Source of the DNA: Branchinecta lynchi
Taxonomy: Eukaryota > Arthropoda > Branchiopoda > Anostraca > Branchinectidae
NCBI GenBank assembly: GCA_023053575.1
Contig: JAKZAP010000021.1
Coordinates: 2,439,790-2,503,789, forward strand
Length of the DNA: 64,000 nt
Direction of reading: 5' to 3'
How positions within the stretch are numbered: position 1 is the stretch's first letter; each line of letters starts with the position of its first letter. Positions 1 through 15,100 of the stretch are shown piece after piece. The notes under the pieces were generated by a model. The model was not told the origin of the DNA. It was given only the letters and a program-made list of their open reading frames with translations, and did no database searches. Made by a program: the position numbers and the translations under genes.

Positions 1-151
1 TGCTGCAGCGTTCACAGTCACTGAAGCAAGACAGCAAGCTGTTGACTTCTCCAAACCTTTTGACCTTCAGCCATATACATTCATGGTAGCCAGACCGGCT
101 CAGATCTCCAGGGCTTTGTTGTTCATCCAACCTTTCATGGGGACAACATGG
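1..151 (+). CDS. IR exon: end of S1 ligand-binding lobe
   Basis: Partial exon cut by the left edge; codons start at position 2 and end with TGG before donor GTGGGT. It reads [20 protein letters not shown] and continues to ...[10 protein letters not shown]. The TxxR pattern (TEAR) matches the iGluR segment whose Arg binds the agonist alpha-carboxylate, and VDFSKPF is the classic S1 block. It joins in phase 0 to the M1 exon. Confidence 0.85.
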
Positions 152-3100
152 GTGGGTTCGATTTCAAATCCCGTTTACTGTTCTTTTATTTAGTCAGCGA
201 GTTGATGTTGAACGAACGAAATAACAACGGGCATGTTAGTTATTGGACACGCACTAAGACAACCCCGACTTTGTTGAAATCTATTTGGATGTGAAAGTAA
301 CCTCTCATTTCATCTATTTAATACTACAATTTAATCAGGAGAGTATATATTAATGTGACAAAGAAAACACACACGTACAACAGATATTGCGGCCCCAGAA
401 GTAAGGCGTGTGAGCTGTTTTGGCTTGTGACTTCGCATGTTTTTGAATGCTTCTCCTAATTGTATTTGAAGACCTCTTTTAGCTCTAAGCGGGGGGCTGC
501 CCACTTTCAGTTTTGGTGTACACCGGTGCCGGCACCGGCTCACTGCAGCTGGCACCGGTTGCCAAATGTGAAAACATTAAAGTTAGCGTTAGAACCAAGA
601 GTCATCTAATTTATGGCTGGCACAGCTGGTTTCGACCAGTGCCGGGAAATGGTGCACATCATATATTGGGGAGTGGATAACCCCTCGGCTTTAATGAATG
701 ATTAAATGTTTATCTATTTTTTAAGGAAATAGTCACAAACGAAGTATGAGAGGAAAAATGAGGGACAAAAAAAGACAAGAACACATTACACATAGATTAA
801 GCTAATTGGTTGAACATAGTTAATTGATTGGTATTGGCAGGGGCATCGCTTAGGGGGGGGGGGTACCCCCCCCCCCTCGAAGAAAGAAAAAAGCTAAAAC
901 GGGCGCTCGCAGAGCGCCCGACCACAAACATTTAGCTAAAACGGGCGCTCACAGAGCGCCCGACCATGAAAGTTCAGCTCCTCTGGGCGCTCACCCAGAA
1001 AAGCTAAATGGGGGGCTGGCAGTAAACCCGAAAAAGTCAGTTTGACTAGTTATTAAGGCGTCGGCTGTTCTGGGTTCTCGAGCGTCTAGAATTGCACTCT
1101 CAGTCGCATGTTTTGACAGGTATTTCTAGTCGTTCAGATACGAAGAGGGTTTTTAATCATATTTTGTCAGAATGAGAATATGATTGTTAGATCTGAACTT
1201 CCATGATCGACAGATGACAAATCTTGAATTTTGACCTGCAGCACACAGTTTTAACCTAAGTTTTACCACGATCTGTTGTCTACTAGTATCGGTCGATTCA
1301 AGTAAAAATCAGGCTGATTTTGCTTGTGGCGTACCTTTCCGATAATTTGTTAGTTTCACGTAAAGATCTTTTTTTTTTAGTAGTAAAGTATTAATGATAA
1401 GGAATTTTTTCCAGTCCGAGGTTAAAAAATAATTCGGCTTCGTGAGCAATAAGAGAAGATTAAATGACGAGTCTGATTATTGCAACACTTCATTTGATTT
1501 TTATTTTGTGTTTGAACTCTAAATTCAGAACAAGTCAACTGCATTTAATTTTTTTTTCTGGATGATCAGTAGGCTACTTGTTTTTTGGAAAGGCTCGAAC
1601 GAGCACATTATCCAACTTCTAGCTAAATGTCTCACATTTTTCTGGAATCGACGTGAACAAAGACAGACGGGCAGATCCTGCTAATTGGGCCTTACCTTCA
1701 TTTGGGATCCGAAAAGGCGGTCTGACCATACAGGATTCCACAGAATTTGCCTGCAGCGCCTTTCATAGTAGGCTCTATTTACTGGAAAGTCGCGTCATTT
1801 CATTCGGATTTTAAGCTTGAAATTTCGGGGCTTGGGCCGCATTAAAAGCTATATAGATTTTGTTGCGGGATAGTAGAGTTTTGCCAAAAAAAATCATGGC
1901 AAAAATCATTTCGCATGCGGCGCTCATTTTCGTTCTTTCTGATATACAGTTTCGCGGATATAATGCTTTATTTCTTGGCTTTTGTTTCTAACTGGTATGA
2001 CTCATAGGCCTTCCGGAGAACTGCCAGTCGTATATTTTAAAATACTCACCTCCCACGCCCGAGCCCTTCCAACCGCTTCTGAGCTCGAAGACACAACTAG
2101 ACTTCCAGTCTTCAACGCTAGCAGTTTTCACGAGTTTTATTATAACATATGAGACAAAATGTTACAAACGGGCGGCAGGGCGCCAGAAGGCGCCCTGCCA
2201 CCCCCCCCCCCTTGAGTTGTAGCTAGCGACGCCCCTGGGTATTGGGATTTCCGGTATAGTGTAGTGGGTAGTCGTTAGTGGGAAAAAGGGAATTCGTCCT
2301 TGAGCGAATTTTTGGAAATAAATTGAATTGAATTGAAAGTGTGGTATTAGTGTGTTTTTTTTTGTACAGGTTGTCCTTCTCCTGATGACAATGGCCATTG
2401 GCCCTATTCTTTGGGGGATTAACGTTTTAAACCCATATTACGACGTCTACAAGCTAAGGGTTAATGGAAATATCTTCCATCTCTGGAACGTTGTTTGGTA
2501 CTGTGTCGCCGCAATGCTGAATCAAGGTAAGAGGACGGCATTTTCAGTGCTAAAGTTCAATGGGCACATCAAACTACCCCACTCACACTTTGTAACAACC
2601 TAGGAACAATGCTTACCCCATAGATCAGCAGCTTTTTCAACAGTTTCCTCTCTGTGATATTTCAAAGCGTAATTTCTTGGGCCAGTACATGCTCAGTTTA
2701 CTAGCTTGGACAAAGATAAAAGTGATGTTTCTTATAATACTTAGTAGATCTTTATTTTATGCATAAATCAGCTTGTATAATAGGTTATTTGTTTTGAATG
2801 ATCTTTGTAGCTATGCTATTTTTTTGAAGCTTATTGCATATTCTGGTACATTTTATAAAGCAACCTAATCAAGCTTCACAACACTATTCCACAAAGAAAA
2901 ACTTTAAATAGGCACTTTAAGCCATGGAACTTCTGATGAAACACTAGAACAATCAGGTAAACTGCTTCTGCGGCTTGACTTTCGTGACATCTCAAATGTA
3001 TCCTTTTCTATCAAGCATTGCTGGGAGTTTTTGAATTTCCTGCCACGATATCCCAGCTCATAAGATTTGGACCGCCGAAATGCCAGAGAGGTAAAGACAA

Positions 3101-6100
3101 GGGATAACAAGAAAACGGCCGATTTTCGTAGCGCCTCCTAAAGGAAGTCGGAAATGTTTATTTGTGAAACATTTAATACAAAGTAAAGCATTAGAAGTGT
3201 CCATTGTGCTTTAAAGAAACATTTTAGCTTCTTCGGGGAAAAGATCTCTATTGGTAGGAAGTCATCACCTCTTATACAAGTGCGCAAGCGCTCAAACGTG
3301 GAGTGCGGAAGTAAAACGTTTATCATATCTTATGTACAAACAAGGTTAGAACCAAGACATTTCACATCCCCAATACCAAACAAGTAGCCTATCGAAATAA
3401 CCTAATTTGAAACCGTCCTACTTTAAAAGCGTTTATTGTAAACAAACCACATGTATAGCATGCAAGAGATCTTGAAGATCTTGCAAGAAAAGTTTTTCAA
3501 CGCTGACGTCTTGCCAGCCAGTCCGACCCTTTATACCTCTTTTCCATTTGCAAGGTAACAACAAGTGTAATAGACCAAATTTTAGCAACCTAATACCCCC
3601 TTCGTCACAATTTCATTAAGAACAGCATCTCATCGATCATATGACAGCACCGTCCAGTTTACAGCTTTTCAATAAGGATTGAAGCAAGTCACGTGTGTTT
3701 TTTTTTGCTGTTACACAAAAATCCACATCTATAACATAGCCCAAGTATACAAGAGTTGAACTTAAGACATGTCATACAGAAACTTAACTCGTGGAAAATC
3801 TTGGCCCAGCTCCCCATGAACGGGAGGGCGGGGAGGACCCATCACAATGCGTATCTACACCTATATATCCTCAAGTATACCAGGTTAGAGTTTAATTCCA
3901 GTCACAGGTCAAAAACTTAACCCAAACAAAACTTAAACTGGGCAATTTAGGCCCACTTTGCCCATGAGGGCGGAGGGTGGAAGGGTTTAATTCCACGTAT
4001 ATATTCCCAACCCTTAGGTCTAAAAGAAATTTCATCGCCCTATCTCCAGTTCTTGTTAAGTCAAATAAATTAAGAAATGTGCAATCTGGGCCCCATTGCC
4101 CCTGAACGAAGTGGGAGTGGGGTTTGGGACCCTCAAAAAGCGAAAAGAGGCCCACTGCTCACAAGCCAGCCAAGTTTCACTTGATACCTGTTGATTCTTG
4201 TCACAGGTCGGTCATGAACTTTACTCTTGGGCAATCTGGACCCAGTTGCCCAAGAACTAGGCGGGTGGTGGTGGTGGGGGGGGGGCAACTTTAAAAGTAA
4301 TTTCCCGGCCGTAGGATCTACAGTACAAGAAATTTTATCCTCCTATGTCCAGGTCTGATCAAGTTATAAACATTATACACTGGTCAATTTGGGCCCATTT
4401 GTCCCTGAACAGTGTGGGGTTTGGGACTCCCCCCCCCCAAAAAAAAGAGGCCCCAATTCTCACAAGCCAACCAAGTTTCAACTACATACCAGTTGGTTCC
4501 TGTCACGGGTCAGGAACTTTACTCTTGGGCAATCTGGGCCCAGTTGACCACAAACTGGGTGGGTGGGGAAGGCGCAACTTTAAAAGTAATTTCCCAGCCG
4601 TAGAACCTACAAGTACAAGGAATTTCATCGTCATATGTCCGGTCTGGTCAAGTTATGAACATTACTCACTGGGCAATCTGGGCCCATTTGCCCCTGAACC
4701 GGGTGTGTGTGGAGGGCGGGACCCTGAAAAGGCAGAACTGGACCTTAGTCCCTACAAGTGTACCAAGTTTGAACGTGGTATCTGCACCGGTTCACGAGTT
4801 ATGAGCTCCACAAAAATCGGTGAAAACAGAAAGCTGAAAGCTGCCGCAGCGCTCGCAAAAGTGGATTTTTCCAAGCTCCACTAAAACGAATGGTTGTTTC
4901 GTTTATTATTTAAGCCCTTAGGCTATCTGCTCTCGAGCTGCGTTCGATTTGAGTCCCCCTTGTCTCTGTCTTGTCTTCTTGTCACTGCCTTGTCACGGTT
5001 TAAAGCCGTTTTATTTAGCCTTTTCAGGGGAATGACTCAACGGACAAGCATCACAAATAAAACGAGGTCAAGAAATCTACCCGAGACAGGAACGAAACTT
5101 GACCCGAGATCAAGTCATCATTCAGCGTAAGAAATCAGAAGAAAAACAGACATTTTTTGGTTGTTTGTTTAAAGGCTAACCAAAATAATAATAAACGAAG
5201 CCAACATTTCGGGAGGACAACCGCCTCTCCTCTTCAGCGCAGACGGAAAATTTCGAGGAAAAATGACAAAAAGTGGATGAAGATCATCAACGAGACTAAT
5301 CAAAACAAAGTGAAGAACCAACCAACAACCGAAAATGAAATTCAAACTTGGAAGAATAAAAAAAAATATACAAATTAAACACGAGTCACTCACTATTACC
5401 GGCGAATAACAATTACAAACTACTCGGTACTAGCGAGCAGAGGCGTAACTAGCCAAAATGTTTGCAGGGGAGGGCAAGGTATTTACCGACTGGCTGGTAA
5501 TTTTACCGACTATTTTTGTTGAAAAAATGAATTTTTGAGAAAAAGTTCACTGTTTTTACGAAAAAGTCCACTATTTTTCGAAAAACCGACTGTTTTGAAC
5601 AAAAATCGACCTTTCTACGCAAAAAAAATGGCTGTTTGTACAAAAAGTCGTGGCACTTCGCGCCGATTCGCCTATTTTTTTTTGTTTTACGGACGACAAC
5701 AATATTGCCCCCCCCCCCCATACGTGATGCCCCTGCTAGCGAGTGACTTTTAATAGAAATGTCATTAGACAAACAAGCGACCTTGCCAAACAGCTAGAGG
5801 GGCTACACTGTAAAAAGTTTCTCCGAATAAGGATGCCGTATTTGCTACTGGGATGAATCTTATCTCTATTGGGATAAAACTAATCCGAATTAGGGATAAT
5901 CTTGTCCCAATAAAGACAAGATTAATCCCATTAGCAAATACTGCAAGATTTGTTTTTACAGTATACGTAATATTCTGTCTAATTACCGTATTAATTACTT
6001 ACTCCGTGTAATTACCGTATTATCCATCTGGGATCCTATCGACCAATTTCCGCTGAAGGTGCTGATGGTGATGAATTCCGTTCCGCACTATACTGAGAGA

Positions 6101-9100
6101 GAGAGTTGTATTTATAAAAGGTTACTTTCACAGCACATGCGCCGAATTTGACCTTTACGTCACATAATCAGTCTAAAATGCATATTAAGCAGATTTTCGA
6201 AATGGAATTTTACTTCAAGCTATACCTACCGGCGGAGAGTCTGCGCCTGTAGTTTCAGCTACGAGCGAACTGCCTGCCAGTACTTGGTCGGAGTAATTGG
6301 GATAATAAGATCCCAAATAGTAAGCGACAATGCCCCCTGTGCCTTAATACAGAGGAAGAGGGCCATTTTCTGGTTGAATGCGAGCAACTCTCAGACCCCA
6401 GGAGACACTTTCTTAATGGGTATACTATCAAGTTCCCCGATATTCTTGAAACAAAAAATAAAGCTAAGATACTTAAAATATGCCAATTCTGAAAGAGTGT
6501 ATTAGTTATATAAAGATAAGTATTGAGTTATGTAAAGTTTATTGTAACTCATGTATTTTGTACGTCCAATCGGCTATTGAACATATTCATATTCATATAT
6601 ATCAGAAGTTTCATCACAGAAAATACAAGGGTGCGCAGTTTCAACAGATAACACTTAGGATGTTGGCTGTTATGTTTTCAGACTTTACGGACTAGAATGC
6701 TCAGTGAAAATCTGCCCCCCCCCCCCTCCTTTTCATGGGGAGCTGGTCGCCGATTTCCTATGAGCTGTTAGGTTCGTCTACGAGTCCAACTGTTGTATAT
6801 TTGGGAGATATATCTATGGATAAGGATTTTCGTTCAACAGCAACAAATATGACGACGCGTCCTACTTTAATCTTTAATGAACAGTTGAAAACTGGACTGT
6901 TTTGTCATATGATCGATGATATGCCGCTCTTAATGAATTGTGGCAAAGGGGGTATTAGGCTGCTACGATTTGGTTTATTGCACTTGTTATTGCCTTGCTA
7001 ATTGAAAAGAGGTTTAAAGGGTCGGACTGCCTCAATCTGTCCGTGTAAGATCTTCAACAGGTTTTTGGATTAATGTTTGCAGTTTGTTTACATTTAAAGC
7101 TTTTAGAGTGGGATGATTACAAATTAGGATATATCAATACTTGTTTGGTTATTGGGGATGTGAAATGTCTTGGTTCTAAAGCTGTTTGTATATAAAATGT
7201 GATAGACTTTTTGACTTGCACACTCCAAGTCTGAGCGCTTGCGCACTGGTAGCCAATGAGAGCATGCCGGGTCCGGACGAGCACGGTTCCGACGGACTTA
7301 CGATTGCTAGTGGAGGGCCCACTTTTTTTATGTAAGTTTTTTTTTGTCAAGCATACAACACAGGTACGAGCAGAAAGTGGTACCACAAATCCGACAGGAA
7401 ATTCCACTGAAGGAAAATTGTTTATCCGTAATTAGGAAATAACGCATTTTCATCCCGATGAAAAATTTGTAGCCTGCGTAGTAGTATGGTAGTAGTACGA
7501 AAACGTTGCATGTAATACTATGTAATAGCAAAGAATACTATCATTTATTGTGCCTCAGACTGGTCCAATCTTATGTAGTAGTATCCAGTAGCATCCTGTC
7601 TTGACATAGTAGCATCCAGTCTTGCTAATAGTAGCATATAGTAGTATGCAGTAACACTGTAGCCTTGAAGTAGAAGAATGTAGTAGCATCGTTAGTACTG
7701 CATGCAACTTTTTCGTACTACTTCATAGTACTATTTTGAGATAAGTTTTTCATCCGGATCGGTCTTCAAGCCTCCTTAAGTGAATAGGTAATGGGTAAAC
7801 TAGACTATCCTTCGGTTGAACTTTAACGCTGAGTGGACTTAAGCTTGACTCGGCTTGACTAAAGAGTCACACCACTACTTCTCGCCCCAAAGTAAACGTT
7901 TGGCACCACCGAGACTTGAAGCAGCGACCCTTCGCTACAAAACAGCAAGGATTCATCGGTAAAAAGTGTCATGATTACACAGTAGCGTATATTCCGATTA
8001 TTTTCGGGAGGGGCGACAGCTCAGTGAAAATCTGCGGCCGAAGGCCACCGCCTTATCGGCCAGATTGTTCTTGTTTTTTTGCATAAACACTAAAAATACC
8101 TCTAGGTGCAAACAAAACTCTTAAAAAACAAGCAAAAACACCGAAAGACACCTTGTAATCATGCACACTACGACTCAAAAACTGTTTCTAAGATCAATTA
8201 CTGAACCATACTGTAAATAATTTCGATTTAGCTTCTCAATTTGTATTTTCGCGTACGTTTTCCCCGAAAAAAAACTCCTTTTGCGAGATTTTGGATGAAG
8301 ATCGCCCCTGTCGCCCGTATTTCGCACACGTTTTTCCAATTAAAAACCCTTTTTTCAAGAATTTCGGGGGGGGGGGGGGGGTGATCGCCCCTGCCCTCCC
8401 CCCCCCCCCTAATATACGCTACTGTGTTTACAAACTTTGGCCACATTTCATTCTTCAGGTCAGCGTGAGATGCCCATTGCTCACTCTGGTCGGATCTTGG
8501 TCATCTTCTGGTGGCTATTCGTCATCATCGTCTTGGCTGCATATTCCGGTGAACTGGTGGCTTTTCTTACCTTTCCGTCTTATGAAAACCCAGTTTCGAC
8601 TATTGACGATATTATAAACCCGATGAATGAGCTCACGTGGGGGTTCATGAAAGGATCTGCCATCGTCAACTACTTGCAGGTATGATATAAAAGAAACCAC
8701 ATCGGCCGATAATAGAACAAAAATAACAGCCGCAGATACCAAAACATTTAATACGAACTAAATAAATAATGCCCGGGCCCACTACGGACACACCTGTTCG
8801 TAATTCGGTTTTTAGACGTTTCTAAGACCGATTTTTAATACGTTTTAGGACGCTCCTCTCTCATTGGTTGTTCATAACAAATTAAAAACGGGAGATGGAT
8901 TTATCCATCCCATTTTTGGAACGGGTTGAAGGAGGAACGTCTAAAACGGTCTAAAAACGGGAAACGGGTCAAGACCGATTTACGAACAGGTGTGTCCGTA
9001 GTGGGGCCGGGGCATACAGAAAAACTCCTGTGTTATATAGCTGTCTTCAGGAATCTCCGTAATCCCCTTATTTCCCGGAAAACTTGTGTCCCTTTCATTT

Positions 9101-12100
9101 GAACTACTCAATCTTTCCCAAATAATTTCGAATACTACATTGGAAATCGTAAGAAAAACAGCAGAAAATGTTTTTTTAAAGGCCAACAATTTATTTTTTA
9201 TTTCTTCTGATCAATCCTTCCCATACTCCACCCTACTAAAACTTTATAATCTGTGCAGTTGGTACGCGACCCAATGCCCGCCGTAACACCGGGTTCACAA
9301 AGCCCTCGATTTTCGCCTTGCGGCGCAAGCTGTTGTGTCACAAGAATGTAATTGCGTCGATCCATTTACATTAGTTAGGGAAACATACATGTGGCTCTAA
9401 AGACCCTAGCGAATAATAATGTTTATTTTTTTGAAATTTAATGCTTTCCTCCTCCTCAAGTGTGGCAAATGTGGCCTTATTTTCTTGGCCGATACGTAGT
9501 TCGCCCGGAGTCCGGCCAGGCCTGGAGACAGGGTTGTCACATAAAAAAATGTTAGGAGAGTGACTTTTGACCCAAAACAGAGATTGAATTAAGAGTGAAA
9601 TTTATTTTTATGAAATGTTCACTTTTGGTCGGAATCTCTGCTGCAAAAATGACAAGTTTGGTCATTTTCTGAAATAGAGTGGTTTTTGTGTCCTACGTAG
9701 GACAAGAGTGACAAAAACAAAATAGAGTGACAATTCACACTATCGCGCGACATGTGGCAACCCTGCCTGGAGATTCGGTAAAAGTAGAAGAGTTGCTGAA
9801 CCCGCTTTGAAATTTATGTCCGACTAGACAGGTTTTCGTCCGGAATCCGGTCAAAACCGGTTCTCTGGTACAAGGAAAAGTTTCTTCCTCTGGAGCAGAT
9901 GGAGTGTTTGTATGTGTTTTATTTACTTTCTTGATTTACTCCGCCTTTCCGAAATGGCGGGTCATAAATAAATTACTTATTTACTTAGATTACCGATTCG
10001 AGATAGTGCGGTGAAGATACACGCTGTATTCATACCTGAACTTTATTTTCTTGTCGGAAAAGTATTTCACCTGGAATCCGGCCAAAACCAGGAATTTGGT
10101 AAAGTTAAAGTTGCTTCTAAAGTTGAGAAGAGGCTTTAACAGGGGATAAAGAGACATGCTGAATCCGTTTCTGAATATTCTTTTCTTGCCAGAAAAGTAG
10201 TTCAACGAGAATTCGGTGAAAGTAAAAGATTTTTCAAAAGTCGTTTAGAGACGTAAAAGTTGTTTCTGAAGTTGAGTAGAGGTTTAAAAAGGGGTAAAGA
10301 GACATGCTGAATTCGTTTTTGAACATTTTCTTGCCAGAAAAGTAGTTCACCGGGAATTGGTGAAAGTAAAGGATTTTTCAAAAGTCTTTTAGAGACGTAA
10401 AAGTTGTTTCTGAAGTTGAGTAGAGGTTTAAACAGGGGTAAAGAGACATACTGAATCCGTTTTTGAACATTCTTTTCTTGCCAGAAAAGTAGTTGTAAAG
10501 AGATTTGAAAGTAAAAGATTTTTCAAAGGTCGATTAGAGACGTAAAAGTTGATGAAACAGTTCACCGGGAATTCGGTAAAAGTAAAAGATTTGTAAAAAG
10601 TCGATTAGACATGCGACCGGGGTAAACAATCTTGCTCATATTTGTTTCTCAACTTATTAGTCTTAATTTTGAAGCAGTTGATTAGGGATAAAAAACATGC
10701 TTCCGGTGCCCCGCGAAGACCAGAAATTGACTAGACCCAGTTGTCGTGATCCATTAAATAATCCAGGTTCAATAAATTTGAATTTTTGGAATGCCACTAA
10801 CCTTTGCTGTTGGTTTACAGTTTTTCCTTACAGATTGTTGGTACTTGGGAGTATCTCGGTAACCAGGCAGTTCCGAGATTAAAGTAAAGTCAAATCTCAG
10901 GACTCGTTAGTTGCGTTTTTGCAGATACCATGGTATCTGATACCAAGGTCTAAAGTCGTTTTTGCAGTCATCGTGGTATCTGGCTAGTTATCGTGGTATC
11001 AGATATTCAGATACTTATATGGTCCGACCGTGGTAACTGGTCGTGGTATCTGAAAAGTAATCTCACTTTCATCAAATTTTGTCAGACTGGTGAGAAAGAA
11101 GTTTAGCACTTAGTAAGTGTAACTGGATTTCTGTTTTTCTTCTGGGATGACTTCGAAAAGTGCAATTTCGGGAATAGTCGTTTTTGCAGAGCATCTTGTA
11201 CCAAATACCACGATAACTGCAAAAACGACTAATTGCAGATCGAATTACCGCGGTAACAGATACCATGGTATCATCAAAAACGCAGCTATTGCAAACTTTG
11301 GCGAAATTTTGAAGAAAAAAAATATTTTTCAGACGTCGGATATAGCGAACTTGAAGGAATTGGGCAGGCGTGCCACCTCTCATCCGCGTCAGGACGATAT
11401 GCTTTTGGATCAGGTTCGAACTGGAACCCACGTCTACGTTGAATGGAAAACCAACCTCTTATCGCTGATGAAGGAGGCGTATCTGAAGACTGGGAAATGT
11501 GATTTCTCCCTGGGTAAGCATTTTAGACTGCGAACCAATAGGAAGAAAGCCCGGCTGTCCTCCGACAGAACCTAGTATCTGCACCTGAGTAATTTCCGAG
11601 AAAAACGCGAAAACGTTGTTTTTCAAAGCTGCTTCTTTTTTCGATACATTCAGCAAACTAATTTAGCTTTGTAAACAATAAAGTGGTGATGCTGGTGATT
11701 TTGTTGCTAGTGGAGCGTAGGTTTGTCAAATATTAGGTTTTGGAGAAAAAGCAAATTTATTGTATGTACATGCTAGGTATAAAGCCCGAAAATAAAGTTG
11801 AGACCTTCTGTAGATAGTAGGTGAGATCTAAGAAACTAAACCTCGTAGACAAATTCTGATTTCACCATTGAATTCCTCGTGGTCTGATTAGGTGGGATCC
11901 ACTCCTAACTAAAATTCGATTCTTTTTGTAGATACTAGGCCGAGCTGTGACAACGTAAACATTTCCGTTCGGCTTGATGCGACAGCGTTTCCAGCCATTT
12001 AATTTGAAAAACGTGAGCAAGCGTTCCAAAACAATACTAATTTAGCTGTCGAAATCGTGTGTATTTTTTGTAGTATTTATATGTTACTGAATGGACCAGA

Positions 12101-15100
12101 TGGTTTAGGCATACACTGTAAAAAGTTCCTCCGAATAAGGATGCAGTATTTGCTACAGGGATTAATCTTATCTCTATTGGGATAAAATTAATCCGAATTA
12201 GGGATAATCTTATCTCAATAAAGACAAGATTAACCCCTCTAGCAAATACTGCAAGATTTTTTTTTACAGTGTAGTTCTATTTATACATTATATTTTGTAC
12301 TCCTCGGTTCTGAGGGAAATAAATAAAAGATGAGAATACGAGGTTTAAAGCCAAGCTGACTATTGATACAGAAAGAAACAAAACGAGATTTTCGAGGAAT
12401 TTTCTTGATCAGCTAATTATTGCTCTGCTGTCAAGCGAGGGATAAATATGATTTCTGATATTTTTGGGACACTTCTGGCAACCGTGTTCAACGCAGAACA
12501 TAGAGAGATTGCACCCTACCCGATAAAAACAGATATTGCTACATCATCATCACGGGGATCATTAACAACAAAATTTAACATTGAGAGGTATAGGACTTTC
12601 AACTTTGAAATTAAATTATCGGCGTTTTATCATCATTCTGAGCCAGGGACATGCTGGAATGCTAATTCGACTATTCATTAACCGTATAATTCTATTTTCG
12701 CAAAAGAGTTTCCATGGAAGTAAGAGCTTGAAGGCTTCAAAGTTTGAACACAAACACGGAGTCTCGTATCCTATTGGTCGGCGATGACGCGTATTTGAAA
12801 AAATGCTTACAAACTTTGACGCCTTCAAACTCTTACTTCCATGGAAACTCTTTTGCAAAAATAGAATTATACGGTTAAGGAATAGCCCAATTAACATTCC
12901 AGCAAGTCCCTCGCTCAGACCGATGATGATTGAAAGTCCTATACTTCATAATGTTAAATTTTTTCGCTTGGATCCCTTCCGTTTTCGTTGGGTATGGTGC
13001 AATCTCTCTGTTTACTATATCATAAGTTTCTGAATTATAACAACAAAAGAGCGATGCGGAAACCACAAAACGACATGCAGCCAGAAACCAGAAGGACGAC
13101 GCGGATTCGATGATATTCAAATAAAAATAGAATAAAAGATAAAAAAAATTCATTTCAAACACTGAAATAATTTTGAGTGCGGAGTACTGTGTTGACAATG
13201 TTTTGCATACTAACCCGTATGGAAATAGTTCGAGTCATCGTATTATGGGACATTCTTCCAGTTGTAAACAATTGAAAACGATCGTAAACAATTGTTTTTT
13301 TACGATCGGAAACAGTTGTTTACGATTGTAAGCATTTGTTTCCAATCGTTTGCGATTGTAAACAGTTGTTAACGATTGTATTTTTACGATTGAAGCCTAT
13401 TGTTTCCGATCGTAAAAATACAATCGTTAACAATTGTTTACAATCGCAAACGATTGGAAGCAATCGTAAACAACTGTTTCCAGTCGTAAACAACTGTTTC
13501 CAGTCGTAAACAACTGTTTCCAATCGTAAAAAATCAATTGTTTACGATCGTTTCCAGTTGTTTTCAGTTTTTCACAATTGGAAAGATGTCCCATAATATA
13601 ATGACTTGAATTATTTCCATACGGGAATTTATTGTTAAAGCACACGCCGCGCTGTTTACTGTTTATGTTTCAATATTCAAAACTATCTGAGTACTGTAAA
13701 GCTAGGCTCTGGTTCTAAGAAATTACCCACGGCCTTGGCTGTTTTAAGCTTTTTCCCAGTCCCATTGACTCCTAGCAAAATCTCGGCGAAATTCATAAAA
13801 CCGGTTTTACGCATAAACAGCATGCGACGTGAATACTCGCTGAGAGCATAACACATGAAAACGGAAGTAGATTGCATTTGCATTATAGGTACGACAGGTC
13901 CTTTAAGAATAAAAAGCTTGAACCTCGAACCTCAGAAATGTTTTACAATTGTTAGTCCGGGAATGCCCTGAACATTTCACCCAGAATTCAGCCAGTTCTT
14001 GGAATTGGAGGAACCTGATTCCTCTAGGTACCCATCTGAAGCTGGACGGGCTTGAGCTTGTCGAATAGATAGACTAATAGAATAGACTAGAATGTATTTT
14101 TTTTTGCTCAAAAGTAAAACTAGCAGCTTCTGTCACAGGATATTGCCGAATTCGACCTTTTCGTCACACAAAATTAATTTTTTGTTAATTTTCTCAGTAG
14201 AAGTTGGTGAAATTATTTCTTTTCAATATTTGAAATTAAATGAAACTGAACCTGAGAACGGTAAACCAACTTGCCAACTTGCCAGACTTTCCTTCTGTTT
14301 CTAGGTCGAGATGAGTTCTTTATGGAACGCGTTGCCCTTGCTTTCCCGAAAAATAGTACTCTCAAGGACCACATGAACACCTGGTATGTTATGATCACCT
14401 ATTTCTCCCCCACCGTAGCTAGTGTTCGAGATTATAGCCAGAGCATCGTTAAATGGCTGGTTCTGTTTGCCTGAAGCTGCCATTACTCACATTAAAACAC
14501 AATTTAAACCCTTCTTGATTTGTTAAAGTTCAACCGAAAAGGGCTGGGATAAGACAATCCAGTTACCCATTAAGTATTCACTAAAATTGGCTTGAAGACC
14601 CGCTGAAAATGCGTTACTTGGTTGTTCTGCTATTCACGAACGATCAATTTTCGAATAGTAGAATTTACATGTGATTTGTGGTACCGTGTGCGCTTGTATT
14701 TTTGTTGTGTGCCTTACGAGACAGACATAGGATTTTTTTTTGGTTCAGGCACTAAGTAATCTTCACCAATCTCACCCCTGCCCACTGAAAAGCCGCGTTT
14801 CTGCTGAGATTAAAGTTTCCGGCATCACGGTAGTATTTTCGTTGTGAGGACGGCTGCAGATATTCTGAACGTAATAACTAGAGTAGATAGTAAAAATACC
14901 TTTGCAGAATCCAAATAATTCTGTGTTTCAAGTAAATGAAAGGAAAATAGTTTGCTTTTCAGTTAAACTTTAAGTAATCAGAGTAGTTGACAATCCGCTT
15001 GGTTGACTGGTGTCCGCGGCAGATGTGGTGGTTGACCTGAAAATTCACGATTTCAAGTTTCATCACTGCCCGTTGGACAGTTAAGTTTCATCAAATATCT

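Noticed and set aside
4345..4884. 179-residue ORF, one of the longest in the window
   Set aside because: Lies across a degenerate tandem array with G/C runs; composition and repeats explain its length and it resembles no protein family.
8291..8617. 108-residue ORF overlapping the IR M3 exon in another frame
   Set aside because: The receptor frame with matching splice phases and the [14 protein letters not shown] motif is the real one; this is a shadow frame through a G run.
12616..12897. 93-residue ORF
   Set aside because: It spans the centre of the long inverted repeat and reads the same sequence on both arms; an artefact of the palindrome.
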